Assembly: GCA_019802505.1 (NCBI GenBank) | Contig: JAFMOC010000043.1 | Location: 1,624,501-1,688,500 of the forward strand | Origin: Corydoras sp. C115 | Lineage: Eukaryota; Chordata; Actinopteri; Siluriformes; Callichthyidae | Direction: 5' to 3' | DNA length: 64,000 bases | In this document: one piece after another, positions 11,441 to 21,592 of the stretch | How positions within the stretch are numbered: position 1 is the stretch's first letter | Layout: each line of letters starts with the position of its first letter | The notes under the pieces: generated by a model | What the model was told of the DNA's origin: nothing | The model's input: only the letters and a program-made list of their open reading frames with translations | Databases searched by the model: none | Translations under genes and position numbers: made by a program

Positions 11441-11697
11441 ATGCACAGTAACCCAAGAAAAATACAGCAAGTGTGTGCAAATCTTTAACTGCTGCCAAGG
11501 AAGTAGCTCTTCTGTTAGTTGTCTGGCAGCTGAATCTGTTAAGAACCTGAGCGCAAAGAAAGCACTCACCTTGACTGCCGCTCGGTCACTCCAAGTTCCA
11601 ATATGCATTTGTCTGCATGTGTTGCCTTCTTCCTCTCTTTCTAACTGACTCCTTTCATCCACGACTCATCGTGTGACTCCTGTTACGCTCTGGTGCT
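11441..11697. other. Unannotated sequence beside the CA repeat
   Basis: Opposed frames on both strands (11367-11648 plus, 11333-11662 minus) run out of the CA repeat and have no recognisable domain; I do not call a gene. Confidence 0.4.
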
Positions 11698-11750
11698 GAG
11701 AGAGGGAGGGGAGACAGAGGGAGAGGGTGAGGAAAGGGGACGAGGGGGGG
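11698..11750. repeat. Purine-rich GA/GGGA tract
   Basis: Roughly 50 bases are almost purely A and G on the plus strand, ending in a run of seven G. Such tracts can form triplex or quadruplex structures; whether this one does is inference. Confidence 0.8.
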
Positions 11751-11965
11751 CGTGGAGCCCAAAATAAGGTTTACAAACAAAAAGTAAGAAGCCATGCAAT
11801 TCCGATACCAATTCTATATACAGTCCTCTTTTCTCGTGCAGCGCCATCCTTTCTGGAGAAACATCCACATTGTCCCTGAAGCAACAGTGACGAACAATTC
11901 CCCCTGCTGTCTAAAAACTTTCTCCCGGCTTAATTGCCTTGCCTTGTCTTTAACCTCCCACCTTT
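11751..11965. other. Unannotated spacer between purine and pyrimidine tracts
   Basis: No repeat and no gene recognised. It separates a purine-rich tract from a pyrimidine-rich tract on the same strand. Confidence 0.4.
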
Positions 11966-12050
11966 ACTCATCTTTCTCCCCACCTCCCTCTCTCTCACCC
12001 TTTTCCTCCCTCTCTTTTCTTCTCCTATTTGCTCTTTTGCCCTCTCTACC
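11966..12050. repeat. Pyrimidine-rich CT tract
   Basis: About 85 bases consist mostly of C and T, with CCTCCCTCTCTCTC and TTTTCCTCCCTCTC words. Together with the purine tract about 220 bases earlier it forms a low-complexity inverted pair. Confidence 0.8.
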
Positions 12051-12151
12051 ATGCACCTGCATGGTTAAAACACACCTGATGGGAATCGATTAAAGAAGGG
12101 GATGACTCCCAGTGAGGCTTTCTAACATATTTTCTGTTCTTTAGGTAGCTC

Positions 12152-12222
12152 CTTACATTTACATTACATTTACATTTAGTCATTTAGCAGACGCTTTTAT
12201 CCAAAGCAACTTACAAATGAGA
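12152..12222 (-). repeat. tRNA-derived SINE, 3' tail only, reverse orientation
   Basis: TTTAGTCATTTAGCAGACGC followed by TTTTATCCAAAGCAACTTAC is the reverse complement of the tail of the SINE at 43024-43243 (GGATAAAGGCGTTCGCTAAA). Only the tail is present, as expected of 5' truncated retrocopies; the tetranucleotide-like TTTACA copies at the outer end are also typical. Confidence 0.8.
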
Positions 12223-12359
12223 ACACCACAAGTCAGAAGCCATGAAGAAAACCATCTATACTGTTTTTGTTTTTTGTCTGAAGTCACGAATCAGCTCCTT
12301 ATTAACATACTATCTCATTTATGACTCATTAGGCCTCATAATCAACCAACCAATACATA

Positions 12360-12745
12360 CAGTACCAGTTGAAAGTTTGGACACACCCCCTTCTTGCTCC
12401 ATTGTCTATTTCCTCCAATTTGTTGTTTTACAATTTCAGACTGTAGTCCATCTGTGTTCTTTGTTTTTGTTAGTCCCCTGTTGGTTCTCTGTTCTTTATT
12501 GGTCAGGACCATCACAGAACAGATATCATATGGGTGATGGATTGTTTATTGTCAGTTCTGCACTGACATTAATGCGATGAGGGGTTTAGTGCAGCGCTGC
12601 TGCTGTAGTTTCATTTAAACACATCTAGTACACACAGTATGTACTGCAATCTACAAACAGATGGACTACAGACTGGAATTGTAGAATTACAAAGTCTAAC
12701 TTTAGTCAGTGGAACTGAGAATATGGACAATAAGAGGAGCATAAT
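12360..12745 (+). mobile_element. Family P palindromic DNA transposon copy, 5' end intact
   Basis: A TA dinucleotide at 12358-12359 precedes the terminal sequence CAGTACCAGTTGAAAGTTTG at 12360. It continues with GGTCAGGACCATCACAGAAC, GGATTGTTTATTGTCAGTTC and GTAGTTTCATTTAAACAC, then CAGATGGACTACAGACTGG and GAATTGTAGAATTACAAAGT. It stops near the words ATATGGACAATAAG, so the right terminal repeat is lost. The TA flank fits a Tc1/mariner-type target site. No transposase is encoded. Confidence 0.75.
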
Positions 12746-13299
12746 GAATATATTTAAATCACAAATACAAAATAAAAAAAATATAATAAAAAACGAATTG
12801 TTCATATCCATATTATTGACATAACCTCTGTATTGATTCTGTAAATAATGCCTTGGAATCATACTAAAAACACACCGAGACAGATAACTAGGTGCCTTGA
12901 GAGAATTTTGGCAGGCATATGGCAGGCTTTTCCCCTGAACGAGTTTATGGCCTTGACAGCTTCCTTCCAAAATGTGTGGAATGCATCCCTGTGATTGGCT
13001 CACGGTTGCATCTATTAAAGTCTCTCCGAACTGAGTTTTCCTTTAAGGTATGACCTTTGCATAAAGGAAGGCAAAAAGCTCTCGCAGATGTTGTGCACAC
13101 CGGACAAAAATTTATGTAATTAAGTCACATTTACTTTACATATATACAGAACCTTTCACATATCCAAGGGACCATGTTTCCCAGCTTAAGTGCTAATGAT
13201 GATGAAACATGTAAATAGACCATTACCAAGAGCACAAGAAAACCAGTTGTATAACAAGTCTTACATGGCATCTTTTACTATTTAATACTAGCTGGTTTA
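12746..13299. other. Unannotated sequence
   Basis: No recognised repeat. A 130-codon minus-strand frame at 12611-13003 runs into the family P copy and is not a gene candidate. Confidence 0.4.
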
Positions 13300-13500
13300 T
13301 ACTAGGGCGGCAATTTATCTTAGTGGTTAGTCTTGCATGTCCTCCCTGTGCTTGTATAGGCTTTCTCCAGGATCCCACCCAAAGACATGCTGATCACTTA
13401 ATTGTCTTAGCCATTAGTGGTGTAATGTATTAGTGCACTTGAAGTCCTGGGAAATAGGAGGGTTGTGCCAGAGAGGGAATTCGGTGTAAAACTGTATCAA
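13300..13500 (+). repeat. Highly diverged family A copy
   Basis: GGGCGGCAATTTATCTTAGT, GGTTAGTCTTGCATGTCCTC and CTTTCTCCAGGATCCCACCC recall the family A head and middle, then the similarity fades. Assignment is weak because of many changes and deletions. Confidence 0.45.
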
Positions 13501-13729
13501 GTTGAATATGAGGTCTTTTTCACTTCAAGCCAAAAGAAGAAGATGATGAAGGAGAAATGCTGGAGTAGAATCTAAGAATAAGCAGCTTAGAAACTGAATA
13601 AATATTGTCTGCTTTTCTTGGGAGCTGTTCCGGTTGCTTAATTCTCACAATAATAAAGTGTGGAAATGTATTGCAGAGATTTCATCCTGAGTTTAGTGAC
13701 TGATTTTAATTATTTATGTTATAAACATA
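13501..13729. other. Unannotated spacer
   Basis: Short AT-rich spacer between a diverged family A copy and a family P copy; nothing recognised. Confidence 0.4.
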
Positions 13730-13917
13730 AGTACTCTGTTGTGGTACTATTGGGGTCCTGACCATTGAATGAGTAAATGGAGTAAAGTGGACGTACACAG
13801 TATGTACTGTAATCCACAAACAGTTAACTACAAAGTCCATCTTTACAGTAAGCGGAACTGAAAATGGACAATAAATGGAGCAAAAAGGAGGTGTGTCCAA
13901 ACTTTTGACTGGTACTG
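13730..13917 (+). mobile_element. Family P palindromic transposon copy, 3' end intact
   Basis: The copy begins inside the element (CTGTTGTGGTACTATTGGGG, GTCCTGACCATTGA) and ends with GTCCAAACTTTTGACTGGTA and CTG at 13917, followed by TA at 13918-13919. The end is the inverted complement of the CAGTACCAGT start seen at 12360, showing the element's terminal inverted repeats. Because it repeats sequence already in the 12360 copy, it is a separate insertion and not the other half of it. Confidence 0.75.
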
Positions 13918-15164
13918 TATATATGTGTACTGTGTATCCATAATAGATCGGCTTTTTGCACATGCTTGTGCAAAATAAGTGTCATGTTGTTTGATAATTT
14001 CTTAATTCCGATGATTTGTTACCCTCACACTGACTGAACACATCTGTAAAGCCATTGATAAAACGATGCACTCATATTTACTCAGTGATGACTGTCAACA
14101 CTTCCACAAAATATTTACACAAAATTATTCGCAAGAAAATACACCAGCGCTGAATTGCATTTGGAATTAGTCTAGTGGAAACAGTCTAGTTCTTCAAAAA
14201 TAAGCACGAGGTTTCACTCATATTGGCCATTAAGTCACATGACATTTTCTGTAACCACTCAAATCAAATTGCTTACCTGTTGCAAAGGTAAACATGCAGT
14301 AAAGCAGCATGCAGTAGTCATTTGTTTAATGGGACATCTTGCAAACATTTACAAGAATCACAGACAGAAGTTACTTGCTAGATAAAATCCTTATGAAGCT
14401 CAGTGGGATTGTAGCGGAGGATGACTGGTGCTCACTTGGTGAGGATGAAGTAGCGGATTGAGGGAAAACAAACATGACCCAGATCTCATAAACAAACCAG
14501 CAGATGCTGTGCCACTTTATAGCCAAGACTGCGAAACTCGATCGGCAGTGGAATTCAGCATGAAACTCTGTAACGGATGCAACTTCGAATGTGCATCATC
14601 CCCCATATCCAAAAAAACAGAGCACAGTAATTATCTGCCCTTCCTCATTTAAAAAAAAAGAAGTATTTTAGCTGCAGTCTTGCAACCTGTATGAATCAGA
14701 CTGGTGAATACATTTATCAAGGACGTAACACTGACAAGATTGCGGGTTCAGAATCATCACTGATATTGGCTGTTAGATACCAAAATGTGTTGCACATTAA
14801 CGCTGCAAATGCAACGTGTGTTTACTCTTTAAAAATAATGTGATCTTCAATCCAAGTTATTATAATAAACTACACAAACTGTCTGAACTAAAAGCAATGT
14901 CTTTATTAAACACACTAATGATTTAGGATGCAGATTCAGCCAGGAAAAATAAGAAACATGTTTATTAACATCAGTAAAATTGACTGCGCTGATAAGTCAT
15001 GCTAAAGAGGGATTTCACTCAGACTGAAGCATCACATGATTAAGAGATGGAATCTGACTGGACATGTTCCAAACCATTCCAACAATGCCTACAACTATTC
15101 TGTCTTTGTTTAAGGTTAAGTTCAAGTTTATTTATTCACTAGCTTAATCTTAAACTAGGGTCAC
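13918..15164. other. Unannotated AT-rich region
   Basis: No recognised repeat, RNA gene or convincing open frame. Confidence 0.45.
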
Positions 15165-15240
15165 GGGAAGGGGGGAGGTATTTCTTTGGACAGTGGATGG
15201 AAACCGGAGAACCCGAGGAAGCCCATGTGGACATTTTACT
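15165..15240 (-). repeat. Family A fragment, reverse orientation
   Basis: TTTGGACAGTGGATGGAAAC, CGGAGAACCCGAGGAAGCCC and ATGTGGACA match the reverse complement of the family A middle section. Both ends are missing. Confidence 0.6.
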
Positions 15241-17044
15241 GTAATTTAAATCTATTCATTTTAGATTAAATACATAAACTGATGCAGCTCCATCAGGTTT
15301 AGTTGGAAATCCCTTTGATTCATTGTGACAAAGTGTTCAGTGGTCATGGTGTTAAAATTCTCAATGACTCACAGAATTAACTTCATTAGTATAAATTGCT
15401 CTGTTTTGTTACACAAACATAGCCGATGTGTGAAAAGTGTTGGATCGCACACAAGAACCAGCTTGTATCAGTTAGTGAGATAAAAAAAGAGCTTTAACAG
15501 TATGATGAGTTGAAAATACAGATAAAACATTACATCATACATTCATCCTACAAAGGTTTTTATTACATCTCAAGAAATCGACGATAGTTACTGACCCTCT
15601 GCATGAGGTTAAACTAAATCAATTTGACACTAAATAAGAAGCTGTTATCTTCCTGATCAGCATACGGTCCTTCCACACATGGCTATAGGTGAAGACAGGG
15701 TCAGAGTTTTTATTATGCCCTCACAACCCTTTTGCAATGTTGACTGAAGGTGTAGATTGAAGAACTATTAAGGAACTTTGCCTGGAATTCGACAGCATTA
15801 TCCATTTAGAATTTTGTATGTGAGGTTATGGCATACACTTTATGTACAAAAGTAACATTTATCATTGAATTCATATGTTTTATTTTGTCTGGTTGACACT
15901 TGTGTATACAATCAAGTACTTAGTCATGTATTATTGAAAAATTGTATGTTCTTCTTCATGGAAACACTTTGGGAATCTCGATACTTTTGTCCTTAGTTCA
16001 TTCACAGTTCATCAGAGAACGTTTGTTTTATATCTTTCATCACAGACTGGTAAAAATGTTCATAGAATCTGGTTTAAATCTCTCGGATTGTTTATTACCT
16101 TTCAGAACAGGGCTACATATGTCACGTTGACCTGCAGGTGCAGATATGTCCATGACTGGTTAAATTAAACTTCACCCAGGGTTCTTCCATAGCTCAATGT
16201 TTCCAATCACACCTGCTCTATTCTTTTTTTCAGCCTCTGGCAACAAGCATGCCAGTCCTGACAAGAAATCAGAGAACACTGTACTGCATTGATAGGGTTC
16301 GAGATTGTTGGGATCTCCGCCCAGGATTTTTCCTTTTTTTAATGTTATCACTTGTCAAACATGGATGCCACTTTGCTGCCAAGGTATGTATTGTTTGTAG
16401 TTGGGGTTCATCAGCCGGAGGTTTCTGCCAAACTGTTGAATTGGAGCAAAACCACAAATGAAACTGAAACAACAATAAATAATCTTAAAACAAAAAAAAT
16501 ATTTTCTTTCTCTTATATTTGACAGTAAAGTTATTAAGTCACGTTCATACCAAACCAATCTGCTCAGTACTTCTTACGAGTATTTACTCACATGCCTGAA
16601 GATGGTATGGCTGCTAGCAAGCTTGCTTATAAGTATTTATAAACAGTTCACAAAGAAGTTTGTCATTATGATCATGGATCAATGTCAGAGAGTCTCTGCT
16701 ATGGCTGTGCATTACTTTTACCTTGATTAAAAGTCACACTGGATCTGACTAACTCATATTCAATTCAAGCAAACATGCAGTTAGCCTATTCTGAGTCATT
16801 CAAATATTTGCCTCTAGTTGCTCCACCCATTCATCCATTTATCCATTCATCAAGTAGAAAATTTGCTTCATGTTCAATGTAAACTCAGCTTTACACAATG
16901 TACAGTAAAAACACTGCTCCTTAATCCTAATTACTATGAACAAACTTTATTAATCATATTAAAATATTAAAAGCTACTAATTACTAGACATATAATGCAT
17001 ATGCTGACTAAAATTCAGGTCATTATTCTCCACTTAATTGGGTT
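15241..17044. other. Unannotated AT-rich region
   Basis: No recognised repeat apart from a short CATTCATCCATTTATCCATT stretch near 16828-16852 that could be an old repeat tail. Overlapping open frames of 60-70 codons at 16249-16558 look like chance. Confidence 0.45.
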
Positions 17045-17160
17045 GTTGGATGGGGTGGGGGACCGGAAAAGACAGAAGAAACCTAAACGGACACAGGGAG
17101 AACATCTACCCAAATAGCGCTGAGAGGTGAACGTGCTAAGCACTACACCACCGTGCTGCT
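17045..17160 (-). repeat. Family A fragment, reverse orientation
   Basis: GACCGGAAAAGACAGAAGAA, CGGACACAGGGAGAACAT and GCGCTGAGAGGTGAACGTGC, then AAGCACTACACCACCGTGCT, are the reverse complement of the family A head and first half. Here the tRNA-like head is retained and the tail lost. Confidence 0.7.
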
Positions 17161-17904
17161 CTGGGTTATTATCAGATATAGATAATGTGAATAGAGTGTC
17201 TACTGATCGGAAATTAATGTTAATTGTAACTGTATAATTAGCACTAACCTCAATGAACTGTGAAAATGATTTGAAAATCTAAAGCAGTTTGCTTTGGAAC
17301 ACTATCGCAAGGTACTCAAGGCCAGACTATGAATTCACATGACAAGCTCACATAACAGTGCTGACTTCTTACAGCTTTGCTTGGGATAAGGACCAAAAGA
17401 AAGCCTCATCCTGGCCTTCAATCATACACCCATAGAGAACAATGGATTGAAGATACAGGATCAGTCTGTTTCCATTTAGAGCAAACCATTTGGTTTGAAG
17501 ATAAAGCAGTCCCATATGAGTTGTCATCTTCAGTCTTTCAGTTATTAATTGGAACCAAACTGCCATCCAAAGCGACATACAAAAAGCTGTGGGCTAGAGA
17601 TGGCTCAGTGGGTGTGATACATCACAAGTGGGATGAGTTGGGGAGATCTCCACAGCCAGGTTGGTGACAGGGCCTATGGACAGCTGACAGACTTGTCATT
17701 TTTATGGGCAGTTGTACTAATGTATTCCACTAAAAAGAACTGAGTCCAGCAATGAAATTCTAATAGAACTTATTACCGCTAAAAACAATGCTATTTCATG
17801 TAGTCACAAAAGTCAGCGCACATGATGTTAGACCGGTATCCTTTCACTTCAGGGCCTTTTTGTGCAAAAAAAACCCCCCAAATGTTTTTTCTCACCTACA
17901 TAAC
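17161..17904. other. Unannotated sequence
   Basis: Opposed frames at 17377-17667 (plus, 96 codons) and 17369-17578 (minus) have no recognisable domain. A possible tRNA-head-like GAGATGGCTCAGTGGGTGTG near 17597 may mark an unclassified short repeat. Confidence 0.35.
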
Positions 17905-18215
17905 TAAATAAGGGGCAGTACAGTGGCTTAGTGGTTAGCACATCTTACCCTCAGCGCTGTAGATTAAGGTTCGAAATCTCAATTAGGGTGGTGTTCCATG
18001 TTATCCCCATGTCTGCATGGGGCCCCTCCGGGTTCTATAGTTTCTTCCCACAGTCCAAAAACATGGATTCAACTAAATAGTCCTATATAGAGTGTGTTTG
18101 TGTGAACGAGTGTGCCCAGTGATGGATTGGTGCCCTGTCCCGTTTGGGCAAGGAGATCATCCCTTTGACGAAGTAGAGGATTAAGCAGAAGATAATGCAT
18201 AAATGGATAATTACA
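17905..18215 (+). repeat. Family A repeat, near full length
   Basis: Head GGGGCAGTACAGTGGCTTAG and TGGTTAGCACATCTTACC, B-box-like GGTTCGAAATC, CCCACAGTCCAAAAACATGG, CAGTGATGGATTGGTGCCCT and tail AGGATTAAGCAGAAGATAAT are all in order. It is one of the most complete family A copies here. Confidence 0.8.
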
Positions 18216-18221
18216 TAAGGT

Positions 18222-18378
18222 GGAGCTTGCATATTATCCTCATGTCCGTGTGGGTTTTCTTCAGGGTTCTCCAGTTTTCTCCCACAATCCAAAATCATGG
18301 ATTCAATGTAAATTGGCTGTTCCAAATTACCCCATAAAGTGTATGTGTGTGTGTGTCTGTGTGTGAGTGAAGGCATGT
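18222..18378 (+). repeat. Second family A copy, head-truncated, directly downstream
   Basis: It starts inside the element at GGAGCTTGCATATTATCC and continues with CTCCAGTTTTCTCCCACAAT, ATGGATTCAATGTAAATTGG and a GTGTGTGTGTCTGTGTGTGA stretch. It follows a near full-length copy in the same orientation with almost no spacer. Confidence 0.75.
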
Positions 18379-20065
18379 GTGCACAGCAATGGTTTGATAT
18401 ATCTATATATCTTTATAGATAAAAATCTATAAAACAGAGCAAAGAGGACTAACAAAAAAATGATATTACTGCATGCTTTTCACCCACTCACAGGGTGGCC
18501 AGCCACAGATGAGCATCCTACACAGTGCCTTAGTGCGAAGTATCCCATAGCAGTTTACTGCAGTAAGACCCAAGATCAGCCGTGACCACATGCGGTGACA
18601 GCAGCGAAAAGCACTGCATGCACTGACACCAGCTCGATGGAACAAAAGCGTAGCACCGATCTCAGTGCTCGGTGCTGGATCAGCAATTGGTATCAGGTGG
18701 GCCTGCACCTGTGCATCTGTAACATGTGTTTTTGCTTCGGTTCTGGTTTCCTCAAACAATTGTTTTGTAGAAGCTCCATTAGCCTGATGATTTCGTCATA
18801 CCCTGGTCTTTACTTTCAAAAAGATATAGATATCACAGAATGAAAAAGAAGTGTAAAAGAATATAAGTTGTTAATATATGGAATAAAATGAGAAATGTGA
18901 TATATAATAGTATATGATACAGAACAGTACAGGATTGAAAGATAGTGAAGATTTGGTTTACACTGAATATTACATGATTTCCCAAAATAAAACTATTAGA
19001 ATGATTTTGTAAAATCAGAGTTCAGGTGCTGGTGGGGGTTTTATTGAAACTGAGTGCTTCCACCAGCTCAGAATTTAGGACACTGCTCCTAAATGTGGAT
19101 CCTGTGCACTGGCCACAAGGAGACAGAGAAGGGACCTCAGACCATGTCAGCATACAATTATCCCAAACAAGACAGCCAGACCATACTCCTTCCAATAAGC
19201 TGAACAACTGCTCACATGTCTACACACACAAGCACAACACACATGAACAAAACGCACACACGTTTTCCTCTCAGTGCCTGGGATGAATTTATTGCATATT
19301 ACGCACTGTGTGTAACACCTCACAGCCAGGTAATGTACTTCAGAAGTGGCGGGCACGCCTGTGTGAATGCCTACTGGGCAAATCGAAGAGCATTTTATCA
19401 GCTTTGGAGATGTACATCATCATGGCCAAAGCATTTTTTAAAGAAAGTTTTACCATGTGGAGCCGTGTTGGATTTGAACCATCAAAGCACTGATGGAGTG
19501 TGGGCTTTTTACAGATGCTTCACAAGCCCGTATGTTTCGAATAAGTCCAGTCTGTCTGCAACCTGGACGCCGGGATGCTGTCACATTATATAACCCATCA
19601 TATTCAAAGCAAAAGAACTCTGAGACAGGAACTTTGGGCTTCTTTTGGAAACCTGCAAACTGCAATTAGTTTTTATTTTGGTTGTTTTTTCTACATGAAT
19701 ATAAATACAATTGACAGTGATCTGCATAGTCTTGGGCAGCTGAAACCTGCTATCTGAGTTAGACGCGGTGTGTGGAATGGCCCAAGGTACATTTTAGTAT
19801 GAAGAAAAGCCTACAGTGAATACTGTGACATTACCACTATGAATGGGTAATAAAATACATTATATTGCACAATACGCTTTTGGATGGAAAGATAAATGGC
19901 ATGTTTTTAGGTTAAATCGCATTCAATTTCCTTGCACATGTATATTTGAGACAACAGTCAAAGTAAGAAACATGTTTAATCTTTAAATCTAATTTCATCA
20001 CAGAGATCCAGAGGCCCTGGAAAACATTCAGGTTGTTTTCTTTTAGTTATTAAGTTATATACTGG
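18379..20065. other. Unannotated region with overlapping anonymous frames
   Basis: Two parts are less AT-rich: 18480-18760 (opposed frames of 97 and 82 codons) and 19020-19665 (five overlapping frames of 61-125 codons on both strands). I recognise no protein family in any of them, so I leave them uncalled. The minus-strand word GGTTCAAATCC near 19471 resembles a tRNA B box but has no A box or cloverleaf around it. Confidence 0.4.
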
Positions 20066-20262
20066 TATTTCTGGCGGTTCGGTGGCATAGTGGTTAACAT
20101 CTCTGCCTCTATAAGTCTGTGGGGATCAAGGTTTGAATCCCCATCTGGGTGGCGTATACGTGTTCTTCCCGTGGGGTTTCTCCGGGTTCTTTCCACAGCT
20201 CAAAAACATGGATTCAAGGTAAATTGGCTGCTTTGAATTGCCTTTATAAACAGTATGTGCGT
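20066..20262 (+). repeat. Family A repeat, 3' truncated
   Basis: CTGGCGGTTCGGTGGCATAG head, GGTTTGAATCCCCATCTGGG B-box region, TTTCTCCGGGTTCTTTCC, CATGGATTCAAGGTAAATTG and a short GTATGTGCGTC stretch. The tail is replaced by a family C copy. Confidence 0.8.
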
Positions 20263-20390
20263 CTTACAGGCTTGAGGTTAAGAAACCAGACTTGTGAGCT
20301 GAAGATCCCCGGTTCGAATTCTGGTCCCACCAAGTACTATGGCTGAAGTGCCCTTGGACAAGGCACCTAACCCTAATTTCTTCTAAGAGT
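20263..20390 (+). repeat. Family C repeat abutting family A
   Basis: CTTGAGGTTAAGAAACCAGA, CCGGTTCGAATTCTGGTCCC (B box), CCAAGTACTATGGCTGAAGT and CCCTTGGACAAGGCACCTAA are a clear family C copy. It joins the truncated family A copy with no spacer, forming a composite. Confidence 0.8.
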
Positions 20391-21239
20391 GTTTGTTTAT
20401 TGGATGAATATTAAAAAAAAATTGTTTCTTCAAATAGTCATAATGAAAAATTATACTGAGACTCAGTTTATAAACTGAGTTGACGTGAACTTGAGTTGAG
20501 TCCGGGTAACATAAGTGTAGCAATCGAAATGTAATGTGAACTCACAAAAAGGAAAATGCTAAACAGTTCAATTGAGTTCTGTGTAGACTTTAAATAATGC
20601 ACTTAAAATGTGAACGAAAGGATCCAAAAGCAGAAAGGGGCACCTTTATACAACCCTGAGCCAAAAGGAAGTAAAAATTGAATTAAGTTGGAAGTAATCT
20701 TCCATCCTCACAAAGCGATTCTTTTGGCTACTGCACCAAACGCAAGTGTCAATGTTTGGGATGTGGTAAGAACAATGTGATTGTATAGTGGCCAAAAACA
20801 GGCTAGTCAACATATGAAATCAGAGGACAAGAGAAAATATCCTTCTTAAAGTTGGATAACTTTCAACACATTCAGCATGTATGAATTAAAGTCCTATTAC
20901 AACCCATACATCAGTTACAAAAAAACGCTTTGCCTCTGAAAACTGCAGCCCATGCATAACATTCAACTTTATAAGCTGAAGCCTGGCTTTAATAGAGCAA
21001 ACTCACTTTCCAAAACTCTGGACCAAGATCACTTTCCTAAGTTGCCAGATTAAGGAAAATGAAATGCAGATTTCACTTGAAATAACAAGACTTTGGCGTA
21101 TAGTCTTAGTGGAGAGTGAAGCAATTGACCCAGAAACTTTAAAGAAAGACAGGTTCCCTCATTGCTAACACTTTTAATGAAGCTCCCAGGACATGTAATC
21201 CATAAATTTGTTGGATTGAAGTAAAGGGAAAGTGGCACT
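20391..21239. other. Unannotated AT-rich region
   Basis: No recognised repeat or gene. Confidence 0.45.
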
Positions 21240-21375
21240 GTAGTTTGAGCGCAATGATTTTCAGAAAAAAATTTGGGGTTCATTTCCCAGGCAGAGCACA
21301 AAAGGTTCTTTGTGTCTGGAGTTTGTATGTTCTCCTCATGTCTGTGTTGGGTTCCTCCTGAAGCTCATATTTCCT
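21240..21375 (+). repeat. Family B repeat
   Basis: GTGGCACTGTAGTTTGAGCG, then GGGTTCATTTCCCAGGCAGA, GTCTGGAGTTTGTATGTTCT and CCTCATGTCTGTGTTGGG correspond to the head and middle of family B. It is diverged and lacks a tail. Confidence 0.6.
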
Positions 21376-21505
21376 TTAATAGTCTGATAAATAAAAATAC
21401 ATATATAAATGCAAGAAGGTAAACTAAGATGTTAATATGCAATATGGGTGTTAGAGAGATGATGTTAGAGAGGACAGTGCGTGCACACACACTAGCACAT
21501 CATTA

Positions 21506-21592
21506 GATCAGTGTCAATGCAGTACTGAGAACATCCAGTACCCAAAGAGTACCTGGTCTGTTGTAGTTTTCTAAGGGTCCTGATTATTAAAA
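21506..21592 (-). mobile_element. Diverged family P fragment
   Basis: GATCAGTGTCAATGCAGTAC, TGAGAACATCCAGTACCCAA and ACCTGGTCTGTTGTAG followed by GGGTCCTGATTA match the internal palindromic arm of family P (consensus words CTCTGTGGTG and GGTCCTGACC). It is short and diverged; orientation of a palindromic element is nominal. Confidence 0.5.

Noticed and set aside
11083..11662. Cysteine- and valine-rich minus-strand frames resembling small secreted proteins
   Set aside because: The cysteines come from the CA microsatellites read as TGT and TGC; no signal peptide and spaced cysteine pattern are convincing.
12360..13917. One family P element split by a 1-kb insertion
   Set aside because: The two pieces overlap in consensus coordinates (both contain the CAGTATGTACTG region), so they are separate copies.
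19450..19540. tRNA-like B box GGTTCAAATCC on the minus strand
   Set aside because: No A box at the right distance and no cloverleaf can be drawn from the flanks.
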